Shown piece by piece: positions 8,634 to 17,564 of a DNA stretch of 64,000 nt. Source of the stretch: Streptosporangium pseudovulgare (GTDB lineage Bacteria; Actinomycetota; Actinomycetes; Streptosporangiales; Streptosporangiaceae); contig NZ_BMQJ01000009.1 in NCBI RefSeq assembly GCF_014648055.1, positions 248,342-312,341 on the forward strand, in the 5' to 3' direction. The notes beneath the pieces were generated by a model. It did not search any database. It was not told the DNA's origin and saw only the letters and a program-made list of their open reading frames with translations. A program made the translations under genes and the position numbers. Every line of letters starts with the position of its first letter. The first letter of the stretch is position 1.

Positions 8634-8644
8634 CCTCTTTGGGC

Positions 8645-8672
8645 GCTATCGTGGTGATATCACTCCGATAGC
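8645..8672. promoter_or_regulatory. Nested palindrome upstream of the SPFH-RHH operon
   Basis: Outer arms GCTATCG (8645-8651) and CGATAGC (8666-8672) are exact inverted repeats, and they enclose a perfect 10-bp palindrome GTGATATCAC (8654-8663). It ends only 12 bp before the ATG. A two-dyad structure is what a ribbon-helix-helix dimer-of-dimers would bind, so autoregulation by the RHH protein is the simplest inference. Confidence 0.7.
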
Positions 8673-8684
8673 AAGGGAGAGCAC

Positions 8685-9536
8685 ATGGAGCGACGCGCCT
8701 TCCACCTCAACGGGTTCACCGTCCTGGCCGGGCTCGTGCTGCTCGGCGCCGTCCTGGCCGCGGTGGGCCTGGCGGCCGGGCCGGCCGTCCTGGTCGCCGC
8801 CGCGATCGCCTGGGGCGTCATCGCGCTCGTCGTGATCAGCGGTTTCACCGTGGTCAACCCGAACGACGGGATGGTGGTCCAGTTCCTCGGCCGCTACATC
8901 GGATCCCTGCGCGACGCCGGTTTCCAGTGGACCGCGCCGTTCACCAGCAGGCGGCGGGTCACGCTGCGGGTGCGCAACTTCGAGACCGCCAAGCTCAAGG
9001 TCAACGACGCCGACGGCAACCCGGTGGAGATCGCCGCCGTCGTCGTCTACAGGGTGACCGACACCGCCAAGGCCGCCTTCTCCGTGGACGACTACGAGCA
9101 GTACGTGGCGATCCAGTCGGAGGCCGCCGTCCGGCACCTGGCCACCAGCCACCCCTACGACTCCCACGACGACAGCCGCACCAGCCTGCGCGACGGCACC
9201 GAGGTGGCCGCCGAGCTGACCACCGAGCTGAGCGAGCGCACCCACCTCGCCGGGGTGGAGGTGCTGGAGGCGCGCATCACCCACCTCGCCTACGCGCCGG
9301 AGATCGCCCAGGCCATGCTGGTCCGCCAGCAGGCCGCGCAGGTGGTCGCGGCGCGCACGCAGATCGTCGCCGGCGCGGTAGGAATGGTGCAGCTCGCGTT
9401 GACCAGGCTTGCCGAGGAGGATGTGGTGGAGCTCGACGAGGAGCGCAGGGCCCAGATGGTGTCCAACCTGCTGGTGGTCCTGTGCGGTGACCGCGCGACC
9501 CAGCCGGTGGTGAACGCCGGCAGCCTGTATGGCTGA
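8685..9536 (+). CDS. SPFH/Band 7 domain membrane scaffold protein
   Basis: 283 residues; ATG with AAGGGAGA (8674-8681). Two N-terminal hydrophobic stretches (residues 8-52) form a hairpin anchor, followed by [22 protein letters not shown] and a Band 7 domain (about 60-240) ending in [25 protein letters not shown]. Such stomatin/prohibitin-like proteins oligomerise in membrane microdomains; a specific role is not known. The stop overlaps the start of the small RHH gene, so the two are co-translated. Confidence 0.9.
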   Translation: MERRAFHLNGFTVLAGLVLLGAVLAAVGLAAGPAVLVAAAIAWGVIALVVISGFTVVNPNDGMVVQFLGRYIGSLRDAGFQWTAPFTSRRRVTLRVRNFETAKLKVNDADGNPVEIAAVVVYRVTDTAKAAFSVDDYEQYVAIQSEAAVRHLATSHPYDSHDDSRTSLRDGTEVAAELTTELSERTHLAGVEVLEARITHLAYAPEIAQAMLVRQQAAQVVAARTQIVAGAVGMVQLALTRLAEEDVVELDEERRAQMVSNLLVVLCGDRATQPVVNAGSLYG

Positions 9537-9747
9537 GCGCAAACGGATCCTGCTCAGGCTCGACCCGGCCGTCTACGAGGCGATCGCCAAATGGGCGGCC
9601 GACGACCTGCGCAGCGTCAACGCCCAGCTGGAGTACGCCCTGCGCCTGGCCCTGCGCGGGGTGGGCCGCGACGTCAGGCGGGCGGGCCGGGAGGGCCCCG
9701 GCCAAAGCGAACAGCACGAGCGGGATGATTCGGACGAAAGCCAGTAA
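9529..9747 (+). CDS. Ribbon-helix-helix (Arc-like) small DNA-binding protein
   Basis: 72 residues. [42 protein letters not shown] shows the RHH pattern: a beta strand (RILLRLDP), helix A and an S/N-capped helix B. The tail is charged and probably disordered. It overlaps the SPFH gene by 8 bp. RHH proteins are common antitoxin-type autorepressors; pairing with SPFH instead of a nuclease toxin is notable. Confidence 0.85.
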   Translation: MAERKRILLRLDPAVYEAIAKWAADDLRSVNAQLEYALRLALRGVGRDVRRAGREGPGQSEQHERDDSDESQ

Positions 9748-9836
9748 CCCCGGATGACACGGACGGTACCCAACAAGTCACCTGATTGAGACGTGGAACA
9801 CTTCCGTCGGCGTGCCGTCCGTACCAGACTCGGGGC

Positions 9837-11243
9837 ATGCCGTGGGTGGGGAAGTCCGCAGGTGAGATCGCGGAGGCCGTTCGACGTGGCAAGGCCGGTG
9901 CGCCGGAGGTGGTCGAGGAGCACCTCCGGCTGATCGCCGAGCGCGACGGGCGCATCGGCGCGTTCCGCAAGGTGCGGGCCGAACGGGCCATGGCCGAGGC
10001 GCGCGCCGTACAGGAGCGGCCCGACCTGGCCGAGCTGCCGCTGGCCGGGGTGCCGGTGGCGGTCAAGGACAACATCCCGGTCCGCGGCGAGTCGACGCGC
10101 AACGGGTCGGCGGCCTCCTCCAGCGAGGCCGCCGCCGCCGACCACCCGGTGGTCGCCCGGCTCAGGGCGGCGGGCGCGGTGGTCGTCGGCCTCACCAACG
10201 TCCCGGAGCTGTGCCTGGTCGGGTTCTCCGACAGCGCGTACGGCGTGGCACGCAACCCCTGGGACCCACGGCGCACCCCGGGCGGCTCGTCGGGCGGCGC
10301 CGCCGCCGCGGTGGCCGCCGGGATGGTCCCGCTGGCCCACGGCAACGACGGCCTCGGCTCACTGCGCATCCCCGCCGCCTGCTGCGGGCTCGTGACGATC
10401 AAACCCGGCACGGGCGTGGTCCCGCCGCCCGGACACGACTGGCACGGGATGTCGGAGAACGGCCCGCTGGCCACGACCGTGGGAGACCTCGCGCTGGGCC
10501 TGGCGGTGATGGCCGGTGACATGTCCCTCGCGACTCCCGGCGACGGCGAGTACCTGGAGGCCGGCAGCGCCATCGACGACTACCCGGGCGGGCTGACCCC
10601 CTCGGAGCCGGTGCGGCTGCGGATCGCCACGGCGCCGGTGCCGCTGCCGCCGGGGTTCTCGGTGGACCCGGAGCTGCAGCGGGCCGTGGTCGAGGCGGGC
10701 CACACGCTCGCCGCCGCCGGGCACACCGTGGTGGAGCACGAGCCGAGGATGCCGAGCTGGGTGGGGGCGGCCGCGATCATCGGCTGGTTCGCGTGCGCCC
10801 GTGAGGACACCGAGGACCTGGACCCGCGCCGGCTGGAGCGCCGCACCCGGGCGCTGGCCAAGGCGGGCCGGCTGCTCGCCCGGTTCGGGCTGGACGGCTC
10901 GGCGGGCCGCGACCGCTGGCGCGCCCACGGCGCCGACCAGTGGTTCGGCAACGCCGACGTGCTGATCACCCCGACGCTCGCCGCCGTCCCGCCGCCCGCC
11001 GACCGCTGGGGCGACCGCGGGCTGCTGGCCAACGTGCGGGCCAACGTCACGTACGCGCCGGTCACCGCGGCCTGGAACATGGCCGGCTGGCCCGCCATGA
11101 ACGTCCCGTACGGCTGGCACTCCACGGGCATGCCCATCGGGGTGCAGCTCGTCGCGCCCCCGGGGGGCGAGCCGCAGCTGCTGGCCCTGGCCGCCCAGCT
11201 GGAGACCGCCCACCCCTGGCTGCGCCACGCGCCGATGGACTGA
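9837..11243 (+). CDS. Amidase signature family hydrolase
   Basis: 468 residues. The Ser-cisSer-Lys triad is recognisable: K77 in GVPVAVKDNIP, the GGSSGG loop at 149-154, and the nucleophile S175 in GNDGLGSLRIPA followed by CCGLVTIKP. It should hydrolyse a carboxamide; the substrate cannot be told. The usual GTDGGGS is changed to GNDGLGS, leaving the nucleophile intact. The ATG at 9837 is preceded by little RBS but starts the conserved N-terminus. It is related to bacterial 6-aminohexanoate/aryl-amidase types rather than GatA, because no GatB/C partners are nearby. Confidence 0.88.
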   Translation: MPWVGKSAGEIAEAVRRGKAGAPEVVEEHLRLIAERDGRIGAFRKVRAERAMAEARAVQERPDLAELPLAGVPVAVKDNIPVRGESTRNGSAASSSEAAAADHPVVARLRAAGAVVVGLTNVPELCLVGFSDSAYGVARNPWDPRRTPGGSSGGAAAAVAAGMVPLAHGNDGLGSLRIPAACCGLVTIKPGTGVVPPPGHDWHGMSENGPLATTVGDLALGLAVMAGDMSLATPGDGEYLEAGSAIDDYPGGLTPSEPVRLRIATAPVPLPPGFSVDPELQRAVVEAGHTLAAAGHTVVEHEPRMPSWVGAAAIIGWFACAREDTEDLDPRRLERRTRALAKAGRLLARFGLDGSAGRDRWRAHGADQWFGNADVLITPTLAAVPPPADRWGDRGLLANVRANVTYAPVTAAWNMAGWPAMNVPYGWHSTGMPIGVQLVAPPGGEPQLLALAAQLETAHPWLRHAPMD

Positions 11244-11460
11244 CCCGCCCGTCCCGCCCGTCCCGCCTCGGGGCACCCCGGCCATGCCACGCGCCGGCGG
11301 GCCGATCCGCCTCAGCCCGCTCCGGAACCGCCCACCCGGCGCGCCACGCGCCGGCGGGCCGGCCCGCCGCACCCGCCATACGGCCTACGCTCCATGGAGT
11401 AGCCGGTCGTCGGCCCCATGAGGGATGCCTGGGACGGCCCCCGCGGGTGATCGTGGGGCC

Positions 11461-12267
11461 ATGACCACTCACCCGTTCAGGTTCGGCGTCGTCGCCGCGC
11501 ACGCCCCGAACGCCGAGGCATGGGCCGGGCTCGCCCGGCGCGCCGAGAACCTGGGTTACGCCACCCTGCTGGTGCCCGACACGCTCGGCACGTTCTCGCC
11601 GTTCACCGCGGCGGCCGTCGCCGCCACCGTGACCGTGACCCTGCGGGTCGGCACCTACGTGCTGAGCGCGCCCTACCGCACGCCGGAGGCGGTCGCCTGG
11701 GAGACGTCGACCCTGCGTACGCTCACCGGCGGCCGGTTCGAGCTGGGGATCGGCGCGGGACGGCCGCACGCCGAACAGGACGCCGCCGTGCTGGGCGTCG
11801 GGTTCGGCACCCCGGCCCAGCGGGTCGAGCGGGTCGAGCGGACCGTGGACGCGGTGCGCGACGTGCCGGTCCTGATCGCCGCCGCGGGTCCCCGCCTGCT
11901 CCGGTTGGCCGCGCGGAAGGCCGACGTCGTCGCGCTCGGCGTGCCGCCGCAGTTCACCGAGGAACAGGTCGCCGCCAGGCTGGACACCCTGTCGGAGTTC
12001 GCCGGGGACCGCCGCGACCGGCTGGAGGTCAACATGAACCTGGCGGCCGTCGGCGACGAGTGGCCCGGGTGGCTCACCCGTCAGATGGGCGTCGACCCGC
12101 GCGAGGTGGCGGCCCGGGGCGGCACCGGCGTGCTCACCGGAACGGCCGACGAGATGGTGGAGACCCTGCGGCGGCGCAGGGATCGGCTGGGCGTCTCCTA
12201 CGTGTCGGTCAACGCGCAGTTCATGGAGGAGTTCGCGCCGGTCGTGGCGCGCCTGGCCGGCACCTGA
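11461..12267 (+). CDS. LLM-class flavin-/F420-dependent oxidoreductase
   Basis: 268 residues with the luciferase-like TIM-barrel pattern: FRFGVVAAHAP at the N-terminus, LARRAENLGYATLLVPDTLG, then LRVGTYVLSAPYRTPEAVAWETSTLRTLTGGRFELGIGAGRP, which matches actinobacterial F420-dependent enzymes. Cofactor choice (F420 or FMN) cannot be proven here. The 217-bp gap before it contains a direct repeat of GCCACGCGCCGGCGGGCCG near 11285 and 11342 and nothing else recognisable. Confidence 0.85.
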   Translation: MTTHPFRFGVVAAHAPNAEAWAGLARRAENLGYATLLVPDTLGTFSPFTAAAVAATVTVTLRVGTYVLSAPYRTPEAVAWETSTLRTLTGGRFELGIGAGRPHAEQDAAVLGVGFGTPAQRVERVERTVDAVRDVPVLIAAAGPRLLRLAARKADVVALGVPPQFTEEQVAARLDTLSEFAGDRRDRLEVNMNLAAVGDEWPGWLTRQMGVDPREVAARGGTGVLTGTADEMVETLRRRRDRLGVSYVSVNAQFMEEFAPVVARLAGT

Positions 12268-12313
12268 CCCGCGCCCGCCGCGGCCGGCCGGCCGGCGGGA
12301 CGCGGCGCCGTAC

Positions 12314-12339
12314 CGGCCCCGGAGCGGACCCCGGGGCCG
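12314..12339. terminator. Bidirectional hairpin between convergent genes
   Basis: CGGCCCCGG and CCGGGGCCG form a 9-bp GC stem with an 8-nt loop in the 84-bp gap between the LLM oxidoreductase and the convergent aldehyde dehydrogenase gene. Confidence 0.65.
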
Positions 12340-12351
12340 TTGCGCGGCCCG

Positions 12352-13230
12352 TCAGATACCGGTGGGGTGCCAGACGGTCTTGGTCTCCAGGAACGCCGTC
12401 AGGCGCCGGGTGCCCGGGTCGGCCGCCCAGTCGTCCGCCCGGTCGGCGGGCGCGGGGCGCAGGACCCGCTTGAGGTTCTCGGCCGCCGCCTCCTCGCACG
12501 CGACCGCGAGACCGGGGTCGGAGACGCCGGTGAGGTCGAGGGCGTTGACGTCCATGTGCCCGGCCAGCCAGGGCGCGATCTCCTTCGCCGAGCCGGTGAG
12601 GATGTTGACCACGCCGCCCGGCAGGTCGGAGGTGGCGAGCACCTCGGCCAGGGTGACGGCCGGCAGCGGCGCCCGCTCGCTCGCGACGACCACGCAGGTG
12701 TTGCCGGTGACGATCACCGGGGCGACCACCGAGACGAGGCCCAGCAGCGGGTCGTCGGGGGCGACGACCGCCACCACGCCGGTCGGCTCCGGCGAGGAGA
12801 TGTTGAAGTACGGCCCGGCGACCGGGTTGGCCGACCCCGCGACCGCGGCGATCTTGTCGGACCAGCCGGCGTACCAGACGAGCCGGTCCACGGCCGCGTC
12901 CACGACGTCCCCCGGGCGCTTGGTTCCGGCGTCGGCCAGCTCGGCGGCGAACTGCGCCCGGCGGCCCTCCAGCATCTCGGCGATCCGGTAGAGGATCTGC
13001 CCCCGGTTGTACGGCGTCGCCCCGGACCAGCCGCCGAACGCCTTGCGCGCGGCGGCCACCGCGTCACGGGCGTCCTTGCGCGACGCCCTGGAGGCGTTGG
13101 CCAGGAACTCGCCCTTGGAGGAGGTCACCGCGTAGGACCTTCCGCTCTCCGAACGCGGGAACGCCCCGCCGATGTACAGCTTGTACGTCTTGCGCACGGC
13201 CAGCCGTGCGGGCGACTCGGTCCTACTCAT
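12352..13230 (-). CDS. Truncated, catalytically degenerate aldehyde dehydrogenase-like protein
   Basis: 292 residues against about 480 for an active ALDH. The N-terminal NAD-binding fold is present (YKLYIGGAFPRSESGRSYAV, WSGATPYNRGQILYRIAEMLEGRR, APVIVTGNTCVVVASERAPL), but the KPSE lysine, the ELGGK glutamate and the catalytic cysteine block are absent. The end, LETKTVWHPTGI, is an intact-looking C-terminus, so this is a stable family and not a fresh truncation. It follows an active ALDH in the deoC operon and may form a mixed oligomer with it, as in two-domain ALDH16-type enzymes (inference). Confidence 0.85.
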   Translation of the reverse strand: MSRTESPARLAVRKTYKLYIGGAFPRSESGRSYAVTSSKGEFLANASRASRKDARDAVAAARKAFGGWSGATPYNRGQILYRIAEMLEGRRAQFAAELADAGTKRPGDVVDAAVDRLVWYAGWSDKIAAVAGSANPVAGPYFNISSPEPTGVVAVVAPDDPLLGLVSVVAPVIVTGNTCVVVASERAPLPAVTLAEVLATSDLPGGVVNILTGSAKEIAPWLAGHMDVNALDLTGVSDPGLAVACEEAAAENLKRVLRPAPADRADDWAADPGTRRLTAFLETKTVWHPTGI

Positions 13231-13412
13231 CTCCGCGCCCTCTCCGCGAGCTCTCCTGCTGTGCCAGCCTGGCCGGCACGAAGATCTGGCCGCACCGGCT
13301 CACCCCGCACCGGTGGGCGAACCAGCCGCGCAGCCCCGGACGGCCGGCGCGGGCGAAGCCGTGGCCCCGCGTCGCCTGGTCGCGACGGACCCGACGCCGC
13401 GTTCGATCGTGG

Positions 13413-14840
13413 TCACACATCGAGGTACGCCTCCAGTCCGTGCCTGCCGCCCTCCCGGCCGTAGCCGGACTCCTTGTAGCCGCCGAACGGGGAGGTCGGG
13501 TCGAACCGGTTGAAGGTGTTGGCCCACACGACGCCCGCGCGGAGCCGGTCGGCCATCCACAGGATGCGCGAGCCCTTCTCCGTCCACACGCCCGCCGACA
13601 AGCCGTAGGGGGTGTTGTTGGCCTTCTCCACCGCCTCGGCCGGGGTACGGAAGGTCAGCACGGACAGCACCGGGCCGAACACCTCCTCCCGGGCGATGCG
13701 GTGCGACTGCGCGACGCCGGTGAAGATCGTCGGCGGGAACCAGAAGCCCCGCTCGGGCAGCGCGCACGCCGGGGACCAGCGCTCGGCGCCCTCCAGCTCC
13801 CCGTGGTCGGACAGCTCCCGGATCTTCGCGAGCTGGGCGGCGGAGTTGATCGCGCCGATGTCGGTGTTCTTGTCCAGCGGGTCGCCCAGGCGCAGCGTGG
13901 CCAGGCGCCGCTTGAGCGCCTCCAGCAGTTCCTCGGCGATCGACTCCTGGACCAGCAGCCGGGAGCCCGCGCAGCAGACGTGCCCCTGGTTGAAGAAGAT
14001 GCCGTTGACGACGCCCTCGACCGCCTGGTCGAGCGCGGCGTCGTCGAAGACGATGTTGGCGGCCTTGCCGCCGAGCTCCAGGGTGACCTTCTTGCGCGTC
14101 CCGGCGACGGACCGGGCGATCAGCCGGCCGACCTCGGTGGAGCCGGTGAAGGCGACCTTGTCGACGTCCGGGTGGTTCACCAGCGCCGCGCCGGTCTCGC
14201 CCGCGCCGGTCACGATGTTGACCACGCCCGGCGGCAGGTCGGCCTGCCGGCAGATCTCGGCGAACAGCAGCGCGGTCAGCGGGGTGGTCTCGGCCGGCTT
14301 CAGCACGACCGTGTTGCCGCAGGCCAGCGCCGGGGCGATCTTCCACGCCAGCATCAGCAGCGGGAAGTTCCACGGGATGACCTGGCCGGCCACGCCCAGC
14401 GGCCGGGGGCTGGGACCGTACCCGGCGTAGGAGAGCTTGTCGGCCCAGCCGGCGTAGTAGAAGAAGTGCGCCGCGACCAGGGGGAGGTCCACGTCGCGCG
14501 ACTCGCGGATCGGCTTGCCGTTGTCCAGCGACTCCAGCACGGCCAGTTCGCGGGAGCGCTCCTGGATGATGCGGGCGATCCGGAAGAGGTACTTGGCCCG
14601 CTCGGAGCCGGGCATCGCCGACCAGGTGCCGAACGCCTCGCGCGCGGCCCGGACGGCCCGGTCCACGTCGTCGGCGGACGCGGACGCCACCTCGGACAGG
14701 ACCTCCTCGGAGGCGGGGTTGACCGTCTTGAACGGCGTGCCGGTGCCGTCGGTGAACTCGCCGCCGATGAACAGCCCGTAGGACGGCTTGATGTCGACGA
14801 CGTCGCGGGACTCGGGGGCCGGTGCGTATTCGAACATCAC
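13413..14840 (-). CDS. NAD(P)-dependent aldehyde dehydrogenase
   Basis: 475 residues with the complete ALDH signature: PWNFP (156-160), NAD-binding GNTVVLKPAE (175-184), FTGSTEVG (231-238), catalytic E255 in LELGGK and catalytic C289 in NQGHVCCAGS. The GTG at 14840 is separated from the deoC stop by one base, so translation is coupled (an ATG follows directly as second codon). In this context it would oxidise acetaldehyde released from deoxyribose-5-phosphate by DeoC. Confidence 0.92.
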   Translation of the reverse strand: MMFEYAPAPESRDVVDIKPSYGLFIGGEFTDGTGTPFKTVNPASEEVLSEVASASADDVDRAVRAAREAFGTWSAMPGSERAKYLFRIARIIQERSRELAVLESLDNGKPIRESRDVDLPLVAAHFFYYAGWADKLSYAGYGPSPRPLGVAGQVIPWNFPLLMLAWKIAPALACGNTVVLKPAETTPLTALLFAEICRQADLPPGVVNIVTGAGETGAALVNHPDVDKVAFTGSTEVGRLIARSVAGTRKKVTLELGGKAANIVFDDAALDQAVEGVVNGIFFNQGHVCCAGSRLLVQESIAEELLEALKRRLATLRLGDPLDKNTDIGAINSAAQLAKIRELSDHGELEGAERWSPACALPERGFWFPPTIFTGVAQSHRIAREEVFGPVLSVLTFRTPAEAVEKANNTPYGLSAGVWTEKGSRILWMADRLRAGVVWANTFNRFDPTSPFGGYKESGYGREGGRHGLEAYLDV

Positions 14841-14841
14841 G

Positions 14842-15810
14842 TCAGTCCAGGGTGAAGTAGTCGGGGCCCGCGTACCGGCCGGTGGCCATCTTCTGGCGCT
14901 GCATCAGCAGGTCGTTGAGCACGGAGGAGGCGCCGAGGCGGAACAGGTCGGGGGTGAGCCAGCCGTCGCCCGCGACCTCGTTGACCAGGACGAGCATCTT
15001 GATCGCGTCCTTGGTGGTCCGGATGCCGCCCGCGGGCTTGACGCCGACCGCGCGGCCGGTGGCGGCCAGGAAGTCGCGGACCGCCTCCAGCATGACCATC
15101 GTCACCGGGAAGGTCGCGGCCGGCTGCACCTTGCCGGTGGAGGTCTTGATGAAGTCACCGCCGGCCAGCATGGCCAGCCAGGACGCCCGCCGTACGTTGT
15201 CGTAGGTCGCGAGCTCGCCGGTCTCCAGGATCACCTTCAGGTGCGCGCCGTGCTCTTTTCCGGGCGCGCCTCCGGCACGACCACAGGCCTCCTTGATCGC
15301 GGTGATCTCCTCGAAGACCTTGACGTAGTCGCCGGAGAGGAACGCGCCGCGGTCGATCACCATGTCGATCTCGTCGGCGCCCGCCTCGACGGCCAGCCGG
15401 GTGTCGGCCACCTTGACGTCGAGGGAGGAACGCCCGCTGGGGAACGCCGTGGCGACGCTGGCCACCTTCACGCCCGACCCGGCGAGCGCGCCGACGGCCT
15501 GCGCCACCAGGTCGGGGTAGACGCATACCGCGGCCACCTTGGGGACGGCGGGGTCGGCCGGGTCGGGGTGGACCGCCTTGGCGCACATCGCGCGGACCTT
15601 GCCCGGCGTGTCGGCGCCTTCGAGGGTGGTCAGGTCCACCATGCGGATGGCCAGGTCGATGGCCTCCGCCTTGGCCGTCGTCTTGACGGAGCGGGTGCCG
15701 AGCATCGCGGCCCGCTGGTCGGCGCCGACACGGTCGACGCCGGGCAGGCCGTGGAGGAAGGTTCGCAACGCGACGTTGGACGAGGCCACGTCGGCGAACG
15801 AGGTAGTCAC
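14842..15810 (-). CDS. deoC: Deoxyribose-phosphate aldolase
   Basis: 322 residues. It cleaves 2-deoxyribose-5-phosphate to glyceraldehyde-3-phosphate and acetaldehyde. The Schiff-base lysine is in GGDFIKTSTGK, the assisting lysine in GVKPAGGIRT, and AGADEIDMVIDRGAFLSG is also typical. The second of two in-frame GTG codons (15810) is preferred because GAGG (15819-15822) sits 8 nt before it; the alternative start is 15819. First gene of a three-gene unit with two ALDH-type genes. Confidence 0.93.
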   Translation of the reverse strand: MTTSFADVASSNVALRTFLHGLPGVDRVGADQRAAMLGTRSVKTTAKAEAIDLAIRMVDLTTLEGADTPGKVRAMCAKAVHPDPADPAVPKVAAVCVYPDLVAQAVGALAGSGVKVASVATAFPSGRSSLDVKVADTRLAVEAGADEIDMVIDRGAFLSGDYVKVFEEITAIKEACGRAGGAPGKEHGAHLKVILETGELATYDNVRRASWLAMLAGGDFIKTSTGKVQPAATFPVTMVMLEAVRDFLAATGRAVGVKPAGGIRTTKDAIKMLVLVNEVAGDGWLTPDLFRLGASSVLNDLLMQRQKMATGRYAGPDYFTLD

Positions 15811-15943
15811 AGTTGACACCTCTACAGCATGCCGACTGGCGTGATTAGTTCCAAACCGGACACCGCCCAGGTCCGGGTCCGGGTTTCGGCAATCTTCGCC
15901 GAGGACGGCGGGGACGCCTCCGCTCCCGGGACGGAACGGGCCG

Positions 15944-16072
15944 AGACGAGGCCGGCAGGATCATCGCCCGCCGATAGCGCACCGTGCCGGTCGTGCCCCG
16001 TCGCACGATCCGCTGCGGCTTCCGCCCTTCCTGGTCGGTGAGTCCGCGGTCCTTGACCGGCCGGGTCACCAT
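15944..16072 (-). pseudogene. IS630-family transposase N-terminal relic
   Basis: Reading leftwards from an ATG at 16072, VTRPVKDRGLTDQEGRK, PQRIVRRGTTGTVRYRRAM and ILPASS follow the N-terminus of IS630-type transposases (pattern LTDQEGxxLQxIVRRG, then VRxRRAM). After about 43 residues similarity is lost into low-complexity Pro/Arg. No DDE domain or terminal repeats remain. Its ATG overlaps the stop of the adjacent NmrA gene (TGATG), suggesting insertion right at that gene's end. Confidence 0.6.
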
Positions 16073-16776
16073 CAATGACTTCCGTTGCCGATGCGGAGCG
16101 CTTCCTTCAGGAAGACGCGGTAGACGCTCGGCGTGCCTTCGGTGGTGATCACCTCGACGATGGAGCGGACGTGGCGACCGTCGACGGCCTCGCGGACGAG
16201 CGCGTCCGCCAGGTCGCGCCGGGAGGTGAAGCGGCCCACCATCTGCGGCGGCCCCACGGTGTAGTCGGTGACCGCGGTGCCGTCGAACAGGCCCGAGGGG
16301 CGCAGGACGGTCCAGTCGAGGTCGCTGCCGGCAACGATCTCCTCCATGCGGGCGGCGTCCTCGTACAGTGGGCGCCCCATCCGCAGCAGCGTCGGCAGGA
16401 TCACCTTGCGGTAGACGAGGGTCTCGCCGGGCGGGGGCTTCATCGGCACGCCGGTCGAGGTCACACAGACCAGGCGCCGGATGTCGTGCGCGGTCATGGC
16501 CGCGACGATGTGCTTGGCGGACTCGGAGAACGTCGTGGGCGCCTCGGAGCCATAGGGGACGCCGAGCGTCGAGATCACCGCGTCGTGCCCGGCCACCGCC
16601 TGGTCCACCGCCCCGGGGTCCAGGGCGTCCGCCTTCACCACGTCCAGGGCGGGATCGCTGAGGGGGAACACCTCCGGACGCCGGGTGACGGCGGTGACGG
16701 TGTGGCCCTCGGCGAGTGCCTGGGCGACGGCCAGCCGCCCGGTCGGGCCGTTGGCCCCGAAGATCACGAGCTTCAC
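16072..16776 (-). CDS. NmrA/SDR-type NAD(P)-binding protein
   Basis: 234 residues; the GTG at 16776 is chosen because KLVIFGANGPTGR is the usual start and AAAGGCAGG lies just upstream. The Rossmann motif GANGPTG is at residues 6-12, then AVTRRPEVFP and DLDWTVLRPSGLFDG. This matches atypical SDR proteins that bind NADP and are often redox-responsive. It is divergent from a TetR gene with a palindrome between, so it is probably the repressed target. Confidence 0.85.
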   Translation of the reverse strand: MKLVIFGANGPTGRLAVAQALAEGHTVTAVTRRPEVFPLSDPALDVVKADALDPGAVDQAVAGHDAVISTLGVPYGSEAPTTFSESAKHIVAAMTAHDIRRLVCVTSTGVPMKPPPGETLVYRKVILPTLLRMGRPLYEDAARMEEIVAGSDLDWTVLRPSGLFDGTAVTDYTVGPPQMVGRFTSRRDLADALVREAVDGRHVRSIVEVITTEGTPSVYRVFLKEALRIGNGSH

Positions 16777-16797
16777 GTGCCTGCCTTTCAGAGCTTT

Positions 16798-16812
16798 CGT
16801 CGATGTTCGACG
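16798..16812. promoter_or_regulatory. Candidate TetR operator CGTCGA-TGT-TCGACG
   Basis: A perfect 6+6-bp inverted repeat with 3-bp spacer lies in the leader of the leftward NmrA gene. On the minus strand TATAAT (16825-16830) lies about 13 bp upstream, so the operator would sit at the transcription start, a typical repression site. Confidence 0.6.
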
Positions 16813-16949
16813 CATCATATATTGATTATAAGCAGCGTAAAACAGCCGTGATGGCGGGCGGGGTGGAGCCGCCGCCCTCGTCCTGTCACCCTCGCGACGG
16901 CGAAGCCGATGGTGGCGGTGCGGCTATGGTGCGCAGCATGGGAGCACAG

Positions 16950-17564
16950 ATGGAGCGACGTCGTTACGACTCCATGCGCCGTACGGCACAGGCGCTGGAG
17001 ACGCGGGCCGAGATCGCCGCCGCCGCGCGCCGCCTCTTCGTCAGCCGCGGCTGGGCCGCCACCACTGTGCGGGACGTGGCACGGGAAGCCGGGGTATCCG
17101 TACCGACGGTTTATGCCGTGTACGGCAACAAGGCCGGTTTGACCCAGGCGCTGGCCGACGCCGCCGACCTGTCGGCCGACCCGTCCCAGCAGCTCGCGGA
17201 GCTGGAGGCCGCCGAGGGCGATCCCCGTCGGCAGCTCGCCGCAATGGCCGCTTTCGACCGGCGCCTGTACGAGCGCGCCGGTGACGTCATCACGCTGCTG
17301 CGCGAGGCCGGACGGGTCGAGCCCGAACTCGCGGCGGTCTACCGTGACGGCCGCACCAAGGCCGACCAGACCCGCGTCACCGTGTTCTCCTCATGGCCGG
17401 CCGAGGTGTGGCGCGAGGGAGTGGACGTGCCCACGGCCGTGGACATCTATGCGGCCCTGTGCAGCGTCGACGTCTACCGCACGCTCACCGACGAACGCGG
17501 CTGGTCGCCCGATCGAGTCGAGCGGTGGTGGGTTGAGACGCTGGCCCGGGAACTGTGGCGATAA
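16950..17564 (+). CDS. TetR-family transcriptional regulator
   Basis: 204 residues from ATG at 16950 (GGGAG at 16940-16944); in-frame ATGs at 16926 and 16938 are alternatives. The HTH is ETRAEIAAAARRLFVSRGWA, then TTVRDVAREAGVSVPTVYAVYGNKAGL. The C-terminal domain (about 80-200) is variable and gives no ligand. Divergent from the NmrA gene, with a 15-bp palindrome in the shared 173-bp gap. Confidence 0.88.
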   Translation: MERRRYDSMRRTAQALETRAEIAAAARRLFVSRGWAATTVRDVAREAGVSVPTVYAVYGNKAGLTQALADAADLSADPSQQLAELEAAEGDPRRQLAAMAAFDRRLYERAGDVITLLREAGRVEPELAAVYRDGRTKADQTRVTVFSSWPAEVWREGVDVPTAVDIYAALCSVDVYRTLTDERGWSPDRVERWWVETLARELWR

